A stretch of 64,000 bases of DNA from Caenispirillum bisanense (lineage in GTDB: Bacteria > Pseudomonadota > Alphaproteobacteria > Rhodospirillales > Rhodospirillaceae). Shown in pieces: positions 61,763 through 64,000 of this stretch (positions are counted from its first letter, which is position 1; the number at the start of each line of letters is the position of its first letter). Position numbers and translations under genes: made by a program. The stretch is taken from contig NZ_OCNJ01000005.1 of NCBI RefSeq assembly GCF_900230255.1, positions 310,001 through 374,000 of the forward strand. The letters are read 5' to 3'. The notes beneath the pieces were generated by a model. The model saw nothing but the letters and a program-made list of their open reading frames with translations. It searched no databases and was not told the origin of the DNA.

Positions 61763-62653
61763 TCACCCCTTCAGATGCCTGGCGAAGAAGTCGGTGGTGC
61801 GCTGCCAGGCCAGCGTCGCCGCCTGTTCGTCGTAGCGGGCGGCGTTGGTGTCGTTGTTGAAGGCGTGGTTGGCGCCCTCGTAGACGTGCAGGGTGTAGGG
61901 GATGCCCGCCTCCACCAGGGTCGCCGTGAACTGCGGGATGCCGGCGTTGATGCGCTCGTCCAGGCTGGCGTAATGCAGCATGAGGGGCGCCGCGATCTTC
62001 TTCGCCTCCTCCGCCGACGGCTGCCGGCCGTAGTAGGAGACGGTGGCGTTCACCTGCGGGTCGGCCGCCGCGACGCGGTTCACCAGGGCGCCACCCCAGC
62101 AGAATCCGACGGTACCGACGCGCCCCGTCACGTCGTCGCGCCCCCGGCGGGCGTAATCGACCACCGCCAGCGCCTCGGCCAGGGTCTTCTCGGCGTCGAG
62201 CTGGCCGATCATCTCGCGCGCCTTGTCCTCGTCGGCGGGGGTGCCGCCGGCCGACGACAGCAGGTCGGGCGCCACCGCAACGTAGCCTTCCAGCGCCATG
62301 CGGCGGGCGACGTCGCGGATGTGGGGGTTGAGGCCGCGGTTCTCGTGGATCACCACCACCGCCGGCAGCGGCCCCGCCGCATCGGCCGGCTTGGCGACGT
62401 AGGCCGCCACCGTGCCGCCGCCGGGCGCCGGGATCGACGCCTCCTCGGTCTTCAGGCGGGCGTCGTCGGGCGCCACGATCTGTGCGACGGCATAGTTGTT
62501 CTCCAGCACCGGCAGCAGGGCATAAGCCGCCGCCGAGCCGCCCGCCAGCGCCGCCAGACGCTCCAGGAAGGCGCGGCGGTCGAGGGGCGCGTGGGTGTAC
62601 TCGTCGTAGAGATCGATGATCGGCTGCGGGATCGCGGAACGAGTCGGCGGCAT
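61763..62653 (-). CDS. Dienelactone hydrolase-family protein with Tat-like N-terminus
   Basis: A 296-residue alpha/beta hydrolase. Catalytic Cys in GFCWGG, Asp in SLDERI and His in GANHAF are present. The N-terminal segment DRRAFLERLAALAGG looks like a twin-arginine signal, followed by a hydrophobic part ending in VAQIVA, so it is probably exported. ATG 62653. Substrate unknown; the family includes carboxymethylenebutenolidases. Confidence 0.9.
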   Translation of the reverse strand: MPPTRSAIPQPIIDLYDEYTHAPLDRRAFLERLAALAGGSAAAYALLPVLENNYAVAQIVAPDDARLKTEEASIPAPGGGTVAAYVAKPADAAGPLPAVVVIHENRGLNPHIRDVARRMALEGYVAVAPDLLSSAGGTPADEDKAREMIGQLDAEKTLAEALAVVDYARRGRDDVTGRVGTVGFCWGGALVNRVAAADPQVNATVSYYGRQPSAEEAKKIAAPLMLHYASLDERINAGIPQFTATLVEAGIPYTLHVYEGANHAFNNDTNAARYDEQAATLAWQRTTDFFARHLKG

Positions 62654-62730
62654 GGCGGTGTATCCTCCCGGCGAGTGGATGCCGCTCCCATGTGAGGGCG
62701 CCCGCCGCCCGGGTAAAGCCCCCGGGGCCG

Positions 62731-63882
62731 TCAGCCGGTGCCGCCGTCGGAGGCGAGCGTGCCGAAGGCGCGGGTGCACAGCGCCTTCACCGCCCCCCAC
62801 TGGGCGTAGGTCAGCGCCGGCGCCCCGCCGGCGGAGCCGCTGCGCAGCCGCTCCACCCGGTCGCGGTCGGCGGGGTGGGTGCGGGCGTAGAGCGGCGCGT
62901 GACCATCCTGCACCGCCTTGCTCGCCACCACGTCGTGGAAGGCGGCGAGGCCGCGGGTGCGCAGGCCGGCGTTCTCCAGCAGCGCCAGCGTCGCCCGGTC
63001 GAGCGCCGCCCGCTCCGCCGCCGATGGCACGGCGCGGTCGAGGGCGGCGGCCATGTCGGTGGCGTCGGCCTGGGCGCCGGCGCGCCACACGTCCACCAGG
63101 TCGGGCAGCGCCAGGTTGGCGAGGATGGCACGCTCCGGCCCCCAATCGCGGGTCGCCGCCACTTCGTGGGCGAGCACGCCGGCCAGTTCGTCGGGGGTGC
63201 GCAGCAGGTCGATCAGCCCACGGGTGAGCAGGATCTCGCCGCCCGGCAAGGCGCGGGCCTCGGCGGCGGCCTCGTCGACCACGGTGACGGTGATGGGGTA
63301 GTTGAGCCCGGCGGCGGCTTGCAGGCGGCCGGCCAGGGCCTCCAGCGCCTCGCGCCCGGCGGCTTCCTCGCAGCGCGCGCCGGCGGCGGCGGACAGGCCG
63401 GCACCCCAGGTGACGCTCCAGGTGGTGGGCAGGCGGTCGGCGAGCGAGGCCGCCACCCGCGGCGCCGCCACCGCCGCCACGCCATAGAGCGCAACGCCGA
63501 GCACCACCAGCCCGACCGCCGCCAGTCCGCCGTGCGCCCGCGCGAAGGACGGCATCGGCAGACGCAGACGCCAGGGTCGCCGCGGCGGGCGGGCCGGCTT
63601 GGGCGCGGTGGCCAGGCGGCCGCGCAGCACGCCGGCGAAGGACGGGTCGAGCACGGCGAGCGACGCCTGCGGCTTGGTACGGCAGCCGATCCGCAGCGCC
63701 TTGGTCGGATCCTCCGCCGGCAGGGGCGTCACCTCGCCATAGGGCCAGACGGACAGCAGCAGGCCGCGCTGGTCGCGGATCTCCAGCCGGGTCAGGGTGG
63801 CGCGCACGACCGCGTCGCGCGGGCCTTCGCCGCGGCCCGCGTCGTACAGTCCGGGGTATGATGTATCCGATGGTGTCGTCAC
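62731..63882 (-). CDS. M48-like membrane protein with degenerate zinc site
   Basis: A 383-residue protein. A cytoplasmic beta-like N-terminal domain (residues 1-115), one membrane segment (about 118-142), then a region like the M48 peptidases: LPGGEILLTRGLIDLLRTPDELAGVLAHE (seen in parts). The motif is HEVAA, not HExxH, and the downstream Glu ligand position reads AQAD instead of xEAD. Two zinc ligands are thus missing, so it is probably not a protease. Start is GTG 63882; the ribosome site is weak. Confidence 0.85.
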   Translation of the reverse strand: MTTPSDTSYPGLYDAGRGEGPRDAVVRATLTRLEIRDQRGLLLSVWPYGEVTPLPAEDPTKALRIGCRTKPQASLAVLDPSFAGVLRGRLATAPKPARPPRRPWRLRLPMPSFARAHGGLAAVGLVVLGVALYGVAAVAAPRVAASLADRLPTTWSVTWGAGLSAAAGARCEEAAGREALEALAGRLQAAAGLNYPITVTVVDEAAAEARALPGGEILLTRGLIDLLRTPDELAGVLAHEVAATRDWGPERAILANLALPDLVDVWRAGAQADATDMAAALDRAVPSAAERAALDRATLALLENAGLRTRGLAAFHDVVASKAVQDGHAPLYARTHPADRDRVERLRSGSAGGAPALTYAQWGAVKALCTRAFGTLASDGGTG

Positions 63883-63995
63883 GGCGGCAGTTTTAGCGGT
63901 CCGGGCGGCTGCCGTCCATTGCCTGCGTTTGTCCGAGGCGGCGGCTCTGCTAAGGTGGCCGCACAGGACAGAAACGCGAGCGGAGGACGATTCCC

Positions 63996-64000
63996 ATGAC
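63996..64000 (+). CDS. Probable start of the next gene (cut by window end)
   Basis: An ATG at 63996 is preceded by GCGGAGGA eight bases upstream. Only two codons are visible. The 113-base gap to the divergent M48-like gene fits a promoter region. Confidence 0.35.

Overview
The window is a very GC-rich chromosomal segment, densely coded on both strands, from what looks like a motile, aerobic alphaproteobacterium of Rhodospirillales type. This placement is inferred from gene content: alphaproteobacterial families of unknown function (DUF3572, DUF2937, DUF2889), a radA-cvpA-purF-SDR block, HWE-type sensor kinase, CheZ, a Coq7-type ubiquinone gene, an SbtA/SbtB pair, and a bipartite palindromic repeat of the kind common in alphaproteobacteria. 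No phage, insertion sequence, rRNA or CRISPR array was seen. One tRNA (Leu, CAA) is present.

Layout. 1-8 kb: truncated CPA2 antiporter overlapping a tandem universal stress protein, a lysine-rich AT-richer orphan, guaA, an ABC-F ATPase, cheZ and a GrlR-like gene. 8-18 kb: minus-strand housekeeping block (SDR, purF, cvpA, radA), an HWE kinase with its response regulator on the plus strand, then alr-mlaE-mlaF. 18-23 kb: P2-type cation ATPase, a 70-bp repeat pair, and a phosphorelay set (HPt-like protein and two paralogous receivers with unusual tails). 23-36 kb: a minus-strand leucine/isovalerate degradation cluster: ivd, thiolase, SDR, beta-carbonic anhydrase, DsbA-like isomerase, rhodanese, mccB, enoyl-CoA hydratase, mccA, a small orphan, a FitAB/VapBC-type toxin-antitoxin pair, HMG-CoA lyase and a DASS/SLC13 permease. 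A perfect 16-bp palindrome matching the LiuR-type operator precedes ivd; a related box lies before a DUF2889 gene at 61 kb.

36-47 kb: a 472-aa orphan, a cytidylate-kinase-like gene, a MerR regulator, an ammonium transporter fused to a GGDEF diguanylate cyclase, a cobalamin riboswitch driving DUF4198-cbiM-cbiL-like cobalt uptake genes without CbiQ/CbiO, and a methyl-accepting chemotaxis protein. 47-54 kb: GIY-YIG-like protein, DMT exporter, SbtA/SbtB bicarbonate transporter with PII-like regulator, msrA, an OmpA-type lipoprotein, and dinB with an N-terminal zinc ribbon. 54-64 kb: DUF3572, a double cold-shock-domain protein with RGG-rich linker, a zinc-less alcohol dehydrogenase-like quinone reductase divergent from an HxlR regulator, tRNA-Leu, yqaA-dsbB-coq7, a repeat-rich spacer, DUF2937, DUF2889, a CBS protein, a dienelactone hydrolase and an M48-like protein that has lost zinc ligands.

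Themes that tie the window together are bicarbonate supply (carbonic anhydrase inside the biotin carboxylase cluster; SbtA/SbtB elsewhere), chemotaxis and phosphorelay signalling (cheZ, HPt, receivers, MCP), and an ammonium-sensing c-di-GMP module. No single locus is a clearly new defence or mobile system. The strongest candidates for follow-up are the Amt-GGDEF fusion, the receiver with a FliM-like tail, the degenerate M48 protein, the LiuR-like boxes and the intergenic palindromic elements.
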